NCBI RefSeq assembly: GCF_026738875.1
Contig: NZ_JAPQFJ010000015.1
Span: 1-64,000 of the forward strand
DNA: 64,000 bases
Reading direction: 5' to 3'
Origin: Clostridium brassicae
GTDB taxonomy: Bacteria; Bacillota; Clostridia; Clostridiales; Clostridiaceae
The notes beneath the pieces are model-generated. The model saw nothing but the letters and a program-made list of their open reading frames with translations. It was not told the origin of the DNA and did not search any database. The translations under genes and the position numbers were made by a program. Below are positions 52,335 to 61,797 of this stretch, piece after piece; position 1 is the stretch's first letter, and each line of letters opens with the position of its first letter.

Positions 52335-52925
52335 CTAATTAGCTACTTTTACAAGGCTATATCTTAACACCTTATCTCCTCTTTTAAATCCTTTTTGGAA
52401 TACTTCCACAATCTGATTTTTATCAAAATTGTCATCTTCTATATGCATTATGGCATTATGGTAATTAGGATCAAATTCTCCTTCTGCTGAAATTTCTTCA
52501 ACATCCAATTTCTTTAAAGATTCGATAAACTGCTTCATAACAGCTTCTATTCCTAATCTAAGATCCTCTACACTACCATCAGCCATTATAGCCCTTTGTA
52601 AGTTATCATATACAGGTAAAATGTTTTCCAAAACATCTCCACATGCATCTGTATAAATTTCTTTTTTCTCTTTTTCAGTTCTATTTCTAAAATTCTCATA
52701 TTCTGCATTTACTCTTAAAAGTCTTTCTTTTAATGTGTCTAATTCATTCTCTAATTTTTTGTTTTCTTCTTTAAGTTCATTATTTTCTACTTTCAATTCA
52801 TTAACTTCTTCTTCAGTATTTTCCTTTATTCCTTCATCCATTTCATCAATAGTTTCTTCTTGTTCATTAACTTTATCATCCATATCTTCTGTCAGGATTT
52901 CTTCTATTTTTTCCTTATTTTCCAT
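52335..52925 (-). CDS. grpE: Nucleotide exchange factor GrpE
   Basis: Protein of 196 residues: a long acidic N-terminus, a coiled coil (about 35-95, NELKVENNELKEENKKLENE) and the C-terminal four-helix and beta domain with NFRNRTEKEKKE and VLPVYDNLQRAI-type block, ending GFKRGDKVLRYSLVKVAN. It releases ADP from DnaK. ATG 52925 follows agaggtgagga; the longer frame (to 52946) lacks a site. Confidence 0.96.
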   Translation of the reverse strand: MENKEKIEEILTEDMDDKVNEQEETIDEMDEGIKENTEEEVNELKVENNELKEENKKLENELDTLKERLLRVNAEYENFRNRTEKEKKEIYTDACGDVLENILPVYDNLQRAIMADGSVEDLRLGIEAVMKQFIESLKKLDVEEISAEGEFDPNYHNAIMHIEDDNFDKNQIVEVFQKGFKRGDKVLRYSLVKVAN

Positions 52926-52952
52926 TTCCTCACCTCTATTAATCATCAGATA

Positions 52953-54011
52953 TTAATCATCAGAATATATTTCTTTTATATTCTCATTTAGTGTTTTAAC
53001 ACATTTATTAAGTAGAGATATGACCTTTGAATACTGCATTCTTGTCGGACCTATTAATCCTATTGTACCTAATGGTTTATCTCCTAAACTATACATAGCT
53101 GAAACAATACTGCAATCTTTAGCATCATCTGCAAAATTTTCTTCACCTATACTTATCGAAATTTCAGGCATGTTCTGTGAAAATGTAACATTATTAAATA
53201 GCTGTCCTATTAATTCCTTATTATCTAGTAAGGATAGAAACTGTCTAGCTCTTTCAAAATCTTTATATTCCGCATAATTAAATATATTGGAAGCCCCTTG
53301 GCAATATATTTCGCTATTCTCAGACTTATTTAAAGCCTCATAAAGAGCAGAAATAATTCCATTAAAGATACCTTCAAATCCACTTAGATTAGTCTTTAGT
53401 TCATTTATTACCTCTAGATTAATATCTTGTATAGTTAAACCATTAAGTCTTAAATTCAGTGTATTTGATATCTTTTGAAGAGACTTATTCTCTATAGGTT
53501 CATTTACACGTATAACATTATTATTGATTATGCCATCTTGTGTAACTATTACTGCCAACACATTATTACTGTCTATGTTTAAAAGCTGAATAGTTTTTAT
53601 ATGACTATTCTTTAAAGATGGAGTTCTTACTACACAAGTTAATTTTGTAAGTTCTGAAAGAAGTAGTGTAGCTCTTTTAACCATTTTATCTACTTCAAAC
53701 AAAGCTTTATTTATAAGCTCTGTCTTTATTTTGAGTTCTTCTTCTGTAGTCAATTGCTGCAATTGGATTAACTTATCCACATATAATCTATACCCCTTAT
53801 CTGAAGGTTTTCTTCCCGAAGAAGTATGAAGTTGTTCTATTAATCCCATATCCTCAAGGTCTGACATTTCATTCCTTATAGTAGCAGAACTTACTCCCAA
53901 CTCATATTTTTTAGCAATTGTCCTTGAACCCACAGGTTCTCCAGTATAGATATAATCACGAATAATGGCCTCAAGTATTTTAATTTTTCTTTCATCCATA
54001 TAAGACCCCAT
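52953..54011 (-). CDS. hrcA: Heat-inducible transcription repressor HrcA
   Basis: Repressor of 352 residues that binds the CIRCE operator. The N-terminal winged helix-turn-helix includes KILEAIIRDYIYTGEPVGSR, then SSATIRNEMSDLEDMGLIEQ. The C-terminal GAF-like dimerisation domain follows (QGASNIFNYAEYKDFER...). ATG 54011 with aagaggtgattcag ahead is chosen; an internal ATG four codons later is also possible. First gene of hrcA-grpE-dnaK-dnaJ with a perfect CIRCE upstream. Confidence 0.97.
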   Translation of the reverse strand: MGSYMDERKIKILEAIIRDYIYTGEPVGSRTIAKKYELGVSSATIRNEMSDLEDMGLIEQLHTSSGRKPSDKGYRLYVDKLIQLQQLTTEEELKIKTELINKALFEVDKMVKRATLLLSELTKLTCVVRTPSLKNSHIKTIQLLNIDSNNVLAVIVTQDGIINNNVIRVNEPIENKSLQKISNTLNLRLNGLTIQDINLEVINELKTNLSGFEGIFNGIISALYEALNKSENSEIYCQGASNIFNYAEYKDFERARQFLSLLDNKELIGQLFNNVTFSQNMPEISISIGEENFADDAKDCSIVSAMYSLGDKPLGTIGLIGPTRMQYSKVISLLNKCVKTLNENIKEIYSDD

Positions 54012-54147
54012 ATTTACTGAATCACCTCTTTTATCCAATAACTAACCACTCTAATAATCTTATACTTTAATAAACTTAGACAGGAGTAGTATATGCCTGG
54101 ATTCATTCAACTAGAATTTCTCCCAATTCAAACTAAGTTTTTATTTA

Positions 54148-54174
54148 TTAGCACTCTATGTTGTTGAGTGCTAA
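54148..54174 (-). promoter_or_regulatory. CIRCE operator (HrcA binding site)
   Basis: TTAGCACTC - 9 bases - GAGTGCTAA: both arms match the consensus perfectly. It lies just downstream of the -10 box, so HrcA blocks transcription and its leader RNA will form a hairpin. Confidence 0.97.
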
Positions 54175-54187
54175 CGACTACGTTTTT

Positions 54188-54216
54188 ACATTATCACTAC
54201 CTTATTTTTTTGTCAA
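54188..54216 (-). promoter_or_regulatory. SigA promoter of the hrcA operon
   Basis: On the minus strand TTGACA, a 17-base spacer, then TAATGT. The -35 is perfect and the -10 matches at most positions. Start of transcription is expected just before the CIRCE element at 54174. Confidence 0.93.
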
Positions 54217-54321
54217 CATCATACAATATAAATAAATTATATAATTAACTTAATTTTATAATTTATTTACGTTTTTCTCTTGTTTGCTATATTTTATTTA
54301 GATTTTCAGCACAACTCAGTA
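54217..54321. other. Spacer between the hrcA promoter and hemW
   Basis: About 100 bases, AT-rich; with the promoter and the hrcA leader it forms a 310-base gap. No terminator for hemW is clear. Confidence 0.4.
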
Positions 54322-55446
54322 CTATAATATAAAATCACTCATTACAGTATTAGATATTTCCACTCCTCTAGGAGTTAAAAACATCTGTCCTTCCTTCTCT
54401 ACCAATAGGTTTTGACTTACATATTTTTTTATAACATCACCATAAATATCATATATAGAGGTTCTGAATTTTTTGTTAAATTTTTTTGTTGATATTCCGT
54501 CAATCTTTCTAAGCCCCATAAACATAAACTCTTCCATATCATCTTTTTCTGAGTTTTTATTTTTTTCTTCTACAGGAGAAATTCCATTGACTTCATTAGA
54601 AATGTATTTATCTATATTTTGTACATTTCTAAATCTATACCCATCAATATAGGAATGTGCTGCAGAACCACAACCCAAATATTCCTCCAAATTCCAATAT
54701 ACTAAATTATGTTTACATTCTCTATTATGTTTTGAAAAATTTGATATTTCATATTGATGATATTGGTTTTCTTTTAAATACTGTAAAGTAAATCTATACA
54801 TTTCCCTTTCTATATCTTCATCCGGCAAATTTAATTTATCTTTATCATATAAATCATAAAACCTTGTGCCTTCTTCTACTATTAAACTATAACAAGACAA
54901 ATGTTCTGGTTCCAAATTCGTAACATTTTCTAATGTCTGCTTCCACTCCTCTAAACTTTGTTCTGGTAATCCAAACATTAAATCTATATTTATATTTTCA
55001 AAGCCAACTTTTCTTGCCATATAAAAACTTTCTAAAAATTCTTCTACAGAATGTATTCTTCCTAATCTTTTAAGATGCTCATTTTGCCAAGCTTGAAGTC
55101 CTATACTCAATCTATTAACGCCTATATTTTTAAAGAGAAGTAGTTTATCTTCACTAAACGTTCCAGGATTACCTTCTACAGTAAATTCCAAATCATCAGT
55201 TGTGTTTAGTCTTTTTATGCTTTCTTTAATCGTATTCCAGCCTTCTAAAGATAAATAGGTGGGAGTTCCCCCACCTATAAATATTGTACTTATTTTTTTA
55301 TCTTTTATTCTATTTATTTCTTTAGAAAGGGCTTTTGAATAACTAAGCATTTTATTTTCCTCTCCACAATAAGATGGAAAATCACAATACAAACATTTTT
55401 GCTTACAAAATGGAATATGTATATATAAAGCAATGCCATCATTCAT
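54322..55446 (-). CDS. hemW: Heme chaperone / radical SAM protein HemW
   Basis: Protein of 374 residues, long annotated as oxygen-independent coproporphyrinogen oxidase. The radical-SAM cluster motif IPFCKQKCLYCDF has Cys14, Cys18 and Cys21. The nearby Cys in PSYCGE and IFIGGGTPTYLS follow the HemW pattern (HemN would have a further N-terminal extension). Its established role is heme delivery. ATG 55446 with acggagatggg upstream is used. Located downstream of lepA as in Bacillus. Confidence 0.93.
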   Translation of the reverse strand: MNDGIALYIHIPFCKQKCLYCDFPSYCGEENKMLSYSKALSKEINRIKDKKISTIFIGGGTPTYLSLEGWNTIKESIKRLNTTDDLEFTVEGNPGTFSEDKLLLFKNIGVNRLSIGLQAWQNEHLKRLGRIHSVEEFLESFYMARKVGFENINIDLMFGLPEQSLEEWKQTLENVTNLEPEHLSCYSLIVEEGTRFYDLYDKDKLNLPDEDIEREMYRFTLQYLKENQYHQYEISNFSKHNRECKHNLVYWNLEEYLGCGSAAHSYIDGYRFRNVQNIDKYISNEVNGISPVEEKNKNSEKDDMEEFMFMGLRKIDGISTKKFNKKFRTSIYDIYGDVIKKYVSQNLLVEKEGQMFLTPRGVEISNTVMSDFIL

Positions 55447-55480
55447 ATTACCCATCTCCGTTCCTATAATTTAAAGACTT

Positions 55481-55524
55481 TATATAGATTACATATATTC
55501 AAAATACAAATTGTAATCTATATA
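55481..55524 (-). terminator. Perfect 13-bp hairpin between lepA and hemW
   Basis: tatatagattaca and its exact complement with an 18-base loop. The following minus-strand sequence (aagtcttta) is a poor U-tract, so termination may be partial, letting hemW be read from the lepA promoter. Confidence 0.5.
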
Positions 55525-55546
55525 CAAAGTACATGTACTCTTTTAA

Positions 55547-57352
55547 TTAATCAACTTTTAAGATAGACATAAACGCTTCTTGAGGCACTTCTACACTACC
55601 CACTTGACGCATCCTCTTCTTTCCTTCTTTTTGCTTTTCAAGAAGTTTTTTCTTTCTTGAAATATCTCCACCATAACATTTTGCAAGAACGTCTTTCCTC
55701 ATAGCTTTTACAGTCTCTCTTGCAATAATTTTAGAACCTACTGCTGCTTGAATAGGTATTTCAAACATTTGTCTTGGTATAACTTCTTTTAATTTTTCAG
55801 CTATAGCTCTTCCTTTGTGATATGCCCTTTCCTTAGGTACAATCATTGATAAAGCATCCACTATATCTCCATTTAAAAGCATATCAAGCTTTACAAGTTC
55901 AGTTTTTTGATATCCATGAAGTTCATAATCTAAAGATGCATATCCCTTTGTTTTTGACTTTAATGTATCAAAAAAATCATATATGATTTCATTAAGTGGG
56001 ATGTAATAATGAAGTACTGCTCTTGTAGTTTCTATATACTCCATATTTATATAAGTACCACGTCTATTTTGACAAAGTTCCATTATAGCACCTACATAAT
56101 CTGAAGGGGTAATTATAGAAGCTTTAACAAGAGGTTCTTCCATATAATCTATCTCAGTTGGATCTGGCATATTAGTTGGATTAGTAATTTCTAATACTGT
56201 TCCATCGTTTTTATATATTTTATATATAACAGATGGCGCAGTAGTAATAATATCAAGATTAAACTCTCTTTCTATTCTCTCTTGTATTATTTCCATATGT
56301 AGAAGCCCTAAAAATCCACATCTAAATCCAAACCCTAAAGCTATAGATGTTTCTAATTCAAAAGATAATGCAGCATCATTTATTTTTAATTTTTCAAGAG
56401 CTTCCTTTAACTCATCATATTTAGCTCCATCCACTGGATAAATACCACTATACACCATCGGTATTGCAGGTCTATACCCTTCTAAAGGTTCATCAGCTGG
56501 TCTTAAAGCTTCCGTAATAGTATCTCCAACAGCTGCATCACTAACATTTTTTATAGAAGCTGTTACATATCCAACTTCTCCTGCACTTAACTCTTTCATA
56601 GAAACAAAACTTGGAGCAAATATGCCAACTTCCGTAGCTTCATATTCTTTGTTGCTTGCCATAAATTTAATCCTAGTTCCTGGGCGCAACGTACCTTCTT
56701 TAATTCTTATATAACATACTACTCCCTTGTAACTATCGTAATAAGAATCAAATATCAAAGCCTTTAATGGAGCCTCTTCATCTCCTTGTGGTGATGGAAC
56801 TTTCTCTACTACAGCTTCTAGTACATCCTCAATATTAAGTCCTGTTTTAGCAGATACTAAAGGAGCATCTTCTGCCTCTATTCCTATAACATCTTCTATT
56901 TCTTGCTTAATTTCATCAGGTCTAGCACTAGGTAAATCAATTTTATTTATAACTGGTACAATTTCTAAATCATTATCTAGTGCAAGATAACAATTCGCTA
57001 AAGTTTGAGCTTGTATTCCTTGAGTAGCATCTACAACAAGCAAAGCTCCTTCACAAGCAGCTAAACTTCTTGAAACCTCATAATTGAAATCTACATGACC
57101 AGGAGTATCAATTAAGTTTAATATGTACTCTTCCCCATTTTCTCTTCTATAAACAAGCCTTGCTGCTTGTGATTTTATTGTTATTCCTCTTTCACGCTCT
57201 AATTCCATATTATCAAGAATTTGGTTTTCCATTTCTCTCTTAGTTAATGTCCCAGTAGCTTCAAGTAATCTATCTGCAAGTGTAGACTTACCATGGTCAA
57301 TATGTGCTACAATTGAAAAATTTCTTATATATTTCTTTTTGTCTTTATGCAT
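55547..57352 (-). CDS. lepA: Translation elongation factor 4 (LepA)
   Basis: GTPase of 601 residues that back-translocates or helps ribosome maturation. G1 AHIDHGKST (about 16-24), G2 [10 protein letters not shown] (about 52-61), G3 DTPGH (about 83-87), G4 NKID (about 135-138), then domains II, III and V, and the unique C-terminal domain ending AFMSILKVD. Ribosome site gggggttaaataacgt. It stands between spore genes and the heat-shock cluster in the standard Firmicute order. Confidence 0.98.
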   Translation of the reverse strand: MHKDKKKYIRNFSIVAHIDHGKSTLADRLLEATGTLTKREMENQILDNMELERERGITIKSQAARLVYRRENGEEYILNLIDTPGHVDFNYEVSRSLAACEGALLVVDATQGIQAQTLANCYLALDNDLEIVPVINKIDLPSARPDEIKQEIEDVIGIEAEDAPLVSAKTGLNIEDVLEAVVEKVPSPQGDEEAPLKALIFDSYYDSYKGVVCYIRIKEGTLRPGTRIKFMASNKEYEATEVGIFAPSFVSMKELSAGEVGYVTASIKNVSDAAVGDTITEALRPADEPLEGYRPAIPMVYSGIYPVDGAKYDELKEALEKLKINDAALSFELETSIALGFGFRCGFLGLLHMEIIQERIEREFNLDIITTAPSVIYKIYKNDGTVLEITNPTNMPDPTEIDYMEEPLVKASIITPSDYVGAIMELCQNRRGTYINMEYIETTRAVLHYYIPLNEIIYDFFDTLKSKTKGYASLDYELHGYQKTELVKLDMLLNGDIVDALSMIVPKERAYHKGRAIAEKLKEVIPRQMFEIPIQAAVGSKIIARETVKAMRKDVLAKCYGGDISRKKKLLEKQKEGKKRMRQVGSVEVPQEAFMSILKVD

Positions 57353-57420
57353 ACGTTATTTAACCCCCATTTGCACATAATAAATCAAACTAAATTATAG
57401 CATACAAGTATCTATATATG

Positions 57421-57876
57421 TCAACAATAAGTATTTCTTATATGCACTATTCCAATATATTTTTTTATTACTTCATTTAATTTTAAGACTTTGTTTTTTA
57501 AGTATTCAATACCCTTGTTAAACCCTTTATTTGAAAATACATCTTTATTAATGTAAAAAACATATTTATTGGTGTCTATTCTAAAATCAAAAGGAATAGG
57601 ATTAAATAATACCCTAAATTTAGGGATACGATCATCTTCACCATTTACCACTTCTTTAACTTTATTATTATTATTATTATTAACATTATTATTAACATTA
57701 TTAAAAGCTTCAACCATATTATTTATATCCCAAGTTTTATTATCATCTTCATAAAACATATAATCATTAACTAAACTGGAATAAATTTGTCTATTCATAT
57801 TTATATTTACAGCTAAAAGTCCATACCCTAATATAACTATCATAATTATACCCAAAAAAATTTTTTTTAATTTCAT
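57421..57876 (-). CDS. Membrane-anchored hypothetical protein with Asn tract
   Basis: Unknown protein of 151 residues with an N-terminal membrane anchor (about 7-24). A run of Asn, Val and Lys in the middle (NNVNNNVNNNNNNKV, about 60-74) is coded by an att-type triplet repeat at 57661-57704. The rest is a soluble outside part with no motif that I recognise. ATG 57876 follows agggaggtg. The ribosome site lies within a hairpin just after spoIIP. Spore-related by position only. Confidence 0.72.
   Translation of the reverse strand: MKLKKIFLGIIMIVILGYGLLAVNINMNRQIYSSLVNDYMFYEDDNKTWDINNMVEAFNNVNNNVNNNNNNKVKEVVNGEDDRIPKFRVLFNPIPFDFRIDTNKYVFYINKDVFSNKGFNKGIEYLKNKVLKLNEVIKKYIGIVHIRNTYC
57661..57704. 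repeat. In-frame ATT/TAA trinucleotide repeat
   Basis: Eight consecutive ATT-type triplets, then two interrupted blocks of attatta, inside the 151-residue protein's Asn-rich segment. Such tracts can change length by replication slippage without breaking the frame. Confidence 0.8.
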
Positions 57877-57918
57877 AAAAAAAAGCACCTCCCTTTTATT
57901 AAGGATGTACTTTTTTTA
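57877..57918 (-). terminator. Terminator-like hairpin containing the next gene's ribosome site
   Basis: On the minus strand aaaaaaagtacatcctt - loop - aagggaggtgcttttttt, an imperfect stem ending in eight T. The Shine-Dalgarno of the following gene (ggaggtg) lies in the 3' arm. It follows the spoIIP stop at 57929. Confidence 0.6.
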
Positions 57919-57928
57919 GATAATTTAT

Positions 57929-59020
57929 TCAATTTTTACCATTTATATATTCTGCAATTATTCTAGCTACATACTTACCAGTTCCTTTAGATTCTTCTAT
58001 AGTATTAACATGTGAACCAACTTCCATTAAAACCATATTATTGTTCAAATCTTGATTATAAAACTTCTTTCCATAATTATAACAAAATAAGCCTTTATAA
58101 AGTCCTGGATACAGTTTATTTGATATACTTGCCATTTTATTTACTACTTCCATGTTTTTATTAAAATGAGGATTTTTTCTCGTCATAACAAAAGCAAATT
58201 TAGCAACCTTTTCATTATTAACATTAAAAGTTACTGCATCCTTATTTTCAATAGAATCTCTATGAAGATCAATTATAATTTTAAAATCTTTATATTGTTT
58301 TAAATATTTCTCCACAGTAGGGCGCGATCTTTCATAACTTTTATTATATGCTGCTACATCATGAACAGTAGTATCATGTAAAACAGCTATACCATACTTA
58401 CTTTCTAACTCTTTTTTTATCTCTTCTCCTACTGCACATACATTTTGAGTCTTATCCTTACTACTTATTACATTAGGCTTATAACTTTCACAGGTATGAG
58501 TGTGATAAATTAAAACTTCAGGATTATTAGATAATTTCTTCTTCAATTTAGGATCATACACAGGACAATTTTTAACAGGTTGATTATTTTCAACTTTGTT
58601 TTCTTGTTCAAAAACTTGATCTTCATTTAATGAAAATTTATCAAACACATTTTCTGGGTCTCTCATAGTCAACCTACAATCATCTTTTTCTCCACTTACA
58701 TTTCCTAAATATGAAATTTCCTTTCCAATTATTGATAAAGAAGTTTTGCTTTTAATCCCTAAAATATTTAACATATTATCTTTGAATGATTGATGTTTTT
58801 CAACTTTATCTTTTTCTGTAAATGCTGTTGGTAAAGCTGGTATTCCATAATCTAATACGGCTCCATAAAATCCAATTTCTCTTCCACTATTAGCTGTAAT
58901 AATATTTTTCATCCTACTAGTTAATATACTAAATAAAAGTATACTAATTAAAAATATCAAGATACTACAATAAAAATTAAATTTTTTATCATCCATACCC
59001 TTTTTCGTACTGTTCACCAC
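57929..59020 (-). CDS. spoIIP: Stage II sporulation protein P, peptidoglycan amidase/endopeptidase
   Basis: Protein of 363 residues with an N-terminal membrane segment (about 14-34) and an extracytoplasmic SpoIIP domain. Catalytic zinc motifs are EVLIYHTHTCESYKP, IIDLHRDSI and LMEVGSHVNTIEES. With SpoIID/SpoIIM it thins septal peptidoglycan during engulfment. It starts at GTG GTG beside gggagggg. Downstream of gpr, as in Bacillus. A hairpin upstream hides its ribosome site. Confidence 0.94.
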   Translation of the reverse strand: MVNSTKKGMDDKKFNFYCSILIFLISILLFSILTSRMKNIITANSGREIGFYGAVLDYGIPALPTAFTEKDKVEKHQSFKDNMLNILGIKSKTSLSIIGKEISYLGNVSGEKDDCRLTMRDPENVFDKFSLNEDQVFEQENKVENNQPVKNCPVYDPKLKKKLSNNPEVLIYHTHTCESYKPNVISSKDKTQNVCAVGEEIKKELESKYGIAVLHDTTVHDVAAYNKSYERSRPTVEKYLKQYKDFKIIIDLHRDSIENKDAVTFNVNNEKVAKFAFVMTRKNPHFNKNMEVVNKMASISNKLYPGLYKGLFCYNYGKKFYNQDLNNNMVLMEVGSHVNTIEESKGTGKYVARIIAEYINGKN

Positions 59021-59021
59021 A

Positions 59022-59060
59022 ACCCCTCCCTTGTTTATTGTATGTATATGAGGGAGGGGT
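59022..59060 (-). promoter_or_regulatory. Hairpin enclosing the spoIIP ribosome site
   Basis: acccctccct and agggaggggt are exact complements (10 bp, loop 19). The Shine-Dalgarno of spoIIP forms the 3' arm on the minus strand. It can reduce spoIIP translation unless read through from gpr or opened by ribosomes. Confidence 0.6.
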
Positions 59061-59071
59061 ATGGAATATTA

Positions 59072-60046
59072 CTAATTCACATATTTATTAATATCTTCTA
59101 TTCCTAAAGCTGGCTGCAACGCAATATTTATTCCATTAGCAATAACTTTAGAAATAGAGTCTATTACTATATCTACATCTTTAGGAGTAACTACTAACTC
59201 TCCAACATGAGGATATAGAACTTCATTAATTAACTTTTCTTTTTCTGCTTTATCAAGAGATTTTAACATATTATAAAATTGGCTACCTTGAGTCGATTGT
59301 TTTATCATCTCATCTATAGCAAGATCTATGGTATCATTAGCTAGAGTAGCTGCGTGAACTACTGTAGGTACACCTATTGCAATAACAGGTACTCCTAAAG
59401 TCTTCTCACTTATTTCCATTCTCTTATTTCCTATACCAGATCCTGGAGATATTCCTGTGTTTCCTATTTGAATAGTTCTATTAACTCTTTCTGTTTTTCT
59501 GGAAGCCAAAGCATCTATACATATTATTAAATTAGGTTTTATCTTATCACATAAAGATTTTACTATTTCACTAGTCTCTATTCCTGTAAGCCCTAATACT
59601 CCTGGCGATATAGCGCATACAGGTCTTATATTTTCATCTATACTATCTGGAACAAGTTCTTTTAGATGTCTTGTTACCATTAACCTTGAGATAACTTTTG
59701 GACCTAACGCATCAGGTGTAACATTCCAGTTACCCAATCCCACTACTAAAGCAGTCATACTCTTCTCGAGATTTACTATTTCAGATAATACCTTAGCCAA
59801 AGTTTTGCCAACATCATCCATAACATCTTTATCATATTGAACAAATTCAGGCATTTCTATGGTTACATATTTGCCTACTGGTTTTCCCATACTCCTTTCT
59901 CCAACTTCATTAGTAATCTTTACATCTATAACCTTCATGTCATTTTCTATATATTCATTTATTTCAACCCCTTGAATTTTACCTTTATTTTGCTCTTCAT
60001 AAATTTCTTTAGCTTCCACAGCTAAATCTGTTCTCACATTACTCAC
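59072..60046 (-). CDS. gpr: Germination protease GPR
   Basis: Aspartic-type protease (A25) of 324 residues that degrades small acid-soluble spore proteins at germination. N-terminal propeptide MSNVRTDLAVEAKEI; inner blocks VVGLGNWNVTPDALGPK (about 106-122), CAISPGVLGLTGIETSEI and ASRKTERVNRTIQI. GTG 60046 is chosen (agaggaagtgtagaa ahead); the frame runs to 60064 with a TTG. Zymogen is cleaved in the forespore. Upstream of spoIIP, standard synteny. Confidence 0.95.
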   Translation of the reverse strand: MSNVRTDLAVEAKEIYEEQNKGKIQGVEINEYIENDMKVIDVKITNEVGERSMGKPVGKYVTIEMPEFVQYDKDVMDDVGKTLAKVLSEIVNLEKSMTALVVGLGNWNVTPDALGPKVISRLMVTRHLKELVPDSIDENIRPVCAISPGVLGLTGIETSEIVKSLCDKIKPNLIICIDALASRKTERVNRTIQIGNTGISPGSGIGNKRMEISEKTLGVPVIAIGVPTVVHAATLANDTIDLAIDEMIKQSTQGSQFYNMLKSLDKAEKEKLINEVLYPHVGELVVTPKDVDIVIDSISKVIANGINIALQPALGIEDINKYVN

Positions 60047-60141
60047 TTCTACACTTCCTCTCAAACTTTTTATTAATATTTTTTCCTAATTATCTTTAAT
60101 AATTCACATTATATAAGAGTTAGTAATTTTAAAATTTTTAC

Positions 60142-60170
60142 TTGAAGTACTTAACAAATAATGCTATAAT
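60142..60170 (+). promoter_or_regulatory. SigA promoter of rpsT
   Basis: TTGAAG, a 17-base spacer, then perfect TATAAT. The leader runs about 80 bases to the rpsT start and contains pairing segments (caattttttgaatt region) consistent with S20 autoregulation, which is inference. Confidence 0.85.
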
Positions 60171-60255
60171 ATCATTTGTTGAGTAAGGCAGTTCAATTTT
60201 TTGAATTCCCCAAAGCTGCTTAACCCTACTAAAACCACAAGGGGGTGAAAATGAA

Positions 60256-60522
60256 ATGGCAAATATAAAATCAGCTAAAAAGAGAGTTAAAGTAATAAAA
60301 GTAAAAACTCTTAGAAATAAAATGATTAAATCAGCATTAAAAACAACTATAAAGAAATTTGAAATAGCTATCCAAAACAAAAATGTAGAAGAAGCTAAAG
60401 CTGCTTTTGCTGCTTGCGTTAAATCTTTAGATATGGCTGCTTCAAAAGGAGTATTACATAAAAATAAAGCTGCAAGAAGTAAATCTAGATTAGCTGCAAA
60501 ATTAAATGGATTAAGCGCTTAA
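60256..60522 (+). CDS. rpsT: 30S ribosomal protein S20
   Basis: Basic helical protein of 88 residues: [20 protein letters not shown] at the start, a Lys/Arg-rich first helix, [20 protein letters not shown] and a C-terminal [13 protein letters not shown] strong ribosome site (agggggtga) precedes the ATG. Plus strand between gpr and holA, with its own promoter and terminator. Confidence 0.98.
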   Translation: MANIKSAKKRVKVIKVKTLRNKMIKSALKTTIKKFEIAIQNKNVEEAKAAFAACVKSLDMAASKGVLHKNKAARSKSRLAAKLNGLSA

Positions 60523-60528
60523 TAAGAT

Positions 60529-60556
60529 AAACCGGTGAATTTTTCACCGGTTTTTT
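60529..60556 (+). terminator. Terminator after rpsT (and for holA)
   Basis: aaaccggtgaa-ttt-ttcaccggttt, 11-bp perfect stem and T-run. It also stands 50 bases from the holA end and may serve both convergent genes. Confidence 0.9.
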
Positions 60557-60606
60557 ATTTTTAAATTTGTTTTTAAATAATATATTTTTACCAATAAAAG
60601 CATTTA

Positions 60607-61629
60607 TTAAGATCTAGCTGTATTAATTATTAATAACTCCATTTCAGTTTTTCCATCTACAGATGTACTTTTTAAATTTTTCTCTGTTTCTAAACACAAT
60701 TCCATACTCTTCTCAATTTGATTAAATTGGAATTTTCTGCTTTGTTTCATCATATTTTCACATATAAAAGGATGAAGTCTTAATTCTCTAGCAAGTTCTT
60801 CCTTAGTATTTCCTTTTTCTAAACCTACCTTTATATTAAAAAGTAAATTAAACTGCCTTTCTATCATTCTTAAAATAGTGTTAACATTTTCTCCCTTGAA
60901 TATTAATTCATTTAATATATCTAATGCTTTTTCAGGTTTCCTCTGAGATAAGTAATCTACTAAGTTGAAAATATCATTATCATTCTTAACTGTTATAACA
61001 TCATAAATATCCTTAGATGTTATCTCTCTTCCATAAGTATACCAATATAACTTTTCAACTTCATTTTGAATTATGTCCATGTTGTTTTCAACACAATTAC
61101 AAAACAAAGTTAATTCCACCTTTCCTATTTTTAAATTTTTTTTATCAAAAATCTCCTTAACTTTTTTTTGAAAAGCTGCTCCTTTTAATTTTGAAAATTT
61201 AACTACTTGGCAATATTTGTCTAGTTTCTTTATTTTATTACTTTCTTTCTCTCTATCATTTTCAAAAATATAATACATTATAAGTATACATTCTTTGGGC
61301 AACTTTTTTATGTACATCTCCATATATTTATATACCTTTTCCTTTTCTCGATCACATTTATCTCTAAGGAAACTGGCTCTATAAACTACTACAACCTTTT
61401 TTTCATCCATAAATGGTAAAGTCTCACAGGCATTAGTTAAATTATCTGAATTAACAGTTAATCCATCTAACTGAGTATAATTCAAGTCCATAAAATCATT
61501 TTTTATAGATTTTTTTATAATAATATCTATAACATTTTTAATACTTTGTTCATCACTTCCACAAAATATATAACAATTTGCAATCTCATTCTTTTTAAGT
61601 TTATTCTCTAATGATAAAGAATCTATCAA
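60607..61629 (-). CDS. holA: DNA polymerase III delta subunit
   Basis: Clamp-loader delta subunit of 340 residues. It is weakly conserved: N-terminal CYIFCGSDEQSIKNVIDIII (about 19-38), a helical middle and the C-terminal helical bundle with LRLHPFICENMMKQSRKFQF. No Walker motif is present, as expected for delta. Firmicute gene order rpsT-holA-comEC supports it. Start ATG 61629; ribosome site gggggactgaaattg. Confidence 0.92.
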   Translation of the reverse strand: MIDSLSLENKLKKNEIANCYIFCGSDEQSIKNVIDIIIKKSIKNDFMDLNYTQLDGLTVNSDNLTNACETLPFMDEKKVVVVYRASFLRDKCDREKEKVYKYMEMYIKKLPKECILIMYYIFENDREKESNKIKKLDKYCQVVKFSKLKGAAFQKKVKEIFDKKNLKIGKVELTLFCNCVENNMDIIQNEVEKLYWYTYGREITSKDIYDVITVKNDNDIFNLVDYLSQRKPEKALDILNELIFKGENVNTILRMIERQFNLLFNIKVGLEKGNTKEELARELRLHPFICENMMKQSRKFQFNQIEKSMELCLETEKNLKSTSVDGKTEMELLIINTARS

Positions 61630-61797
61630 TTTCAGTCCCCCACTTTTGATTTTGAATTATAGAATATATTCTACAAAATATAAATATATGTTCTCTAAAA
61701 CTTTCTTTAGTAGTCATAAATATATATTTTAAATTATTGAGTTGATTGTAATAAAAGATCATATAAAATCAACAATCTATGATATATTATAAAATAA

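Noticed and set aside
60138-60380. Minus-strand frame opposite rpsT
   Set aside because: Antisense of a Lys-rich ribosomal protein gene, which always gives a Phe/Leu-rich false frame.
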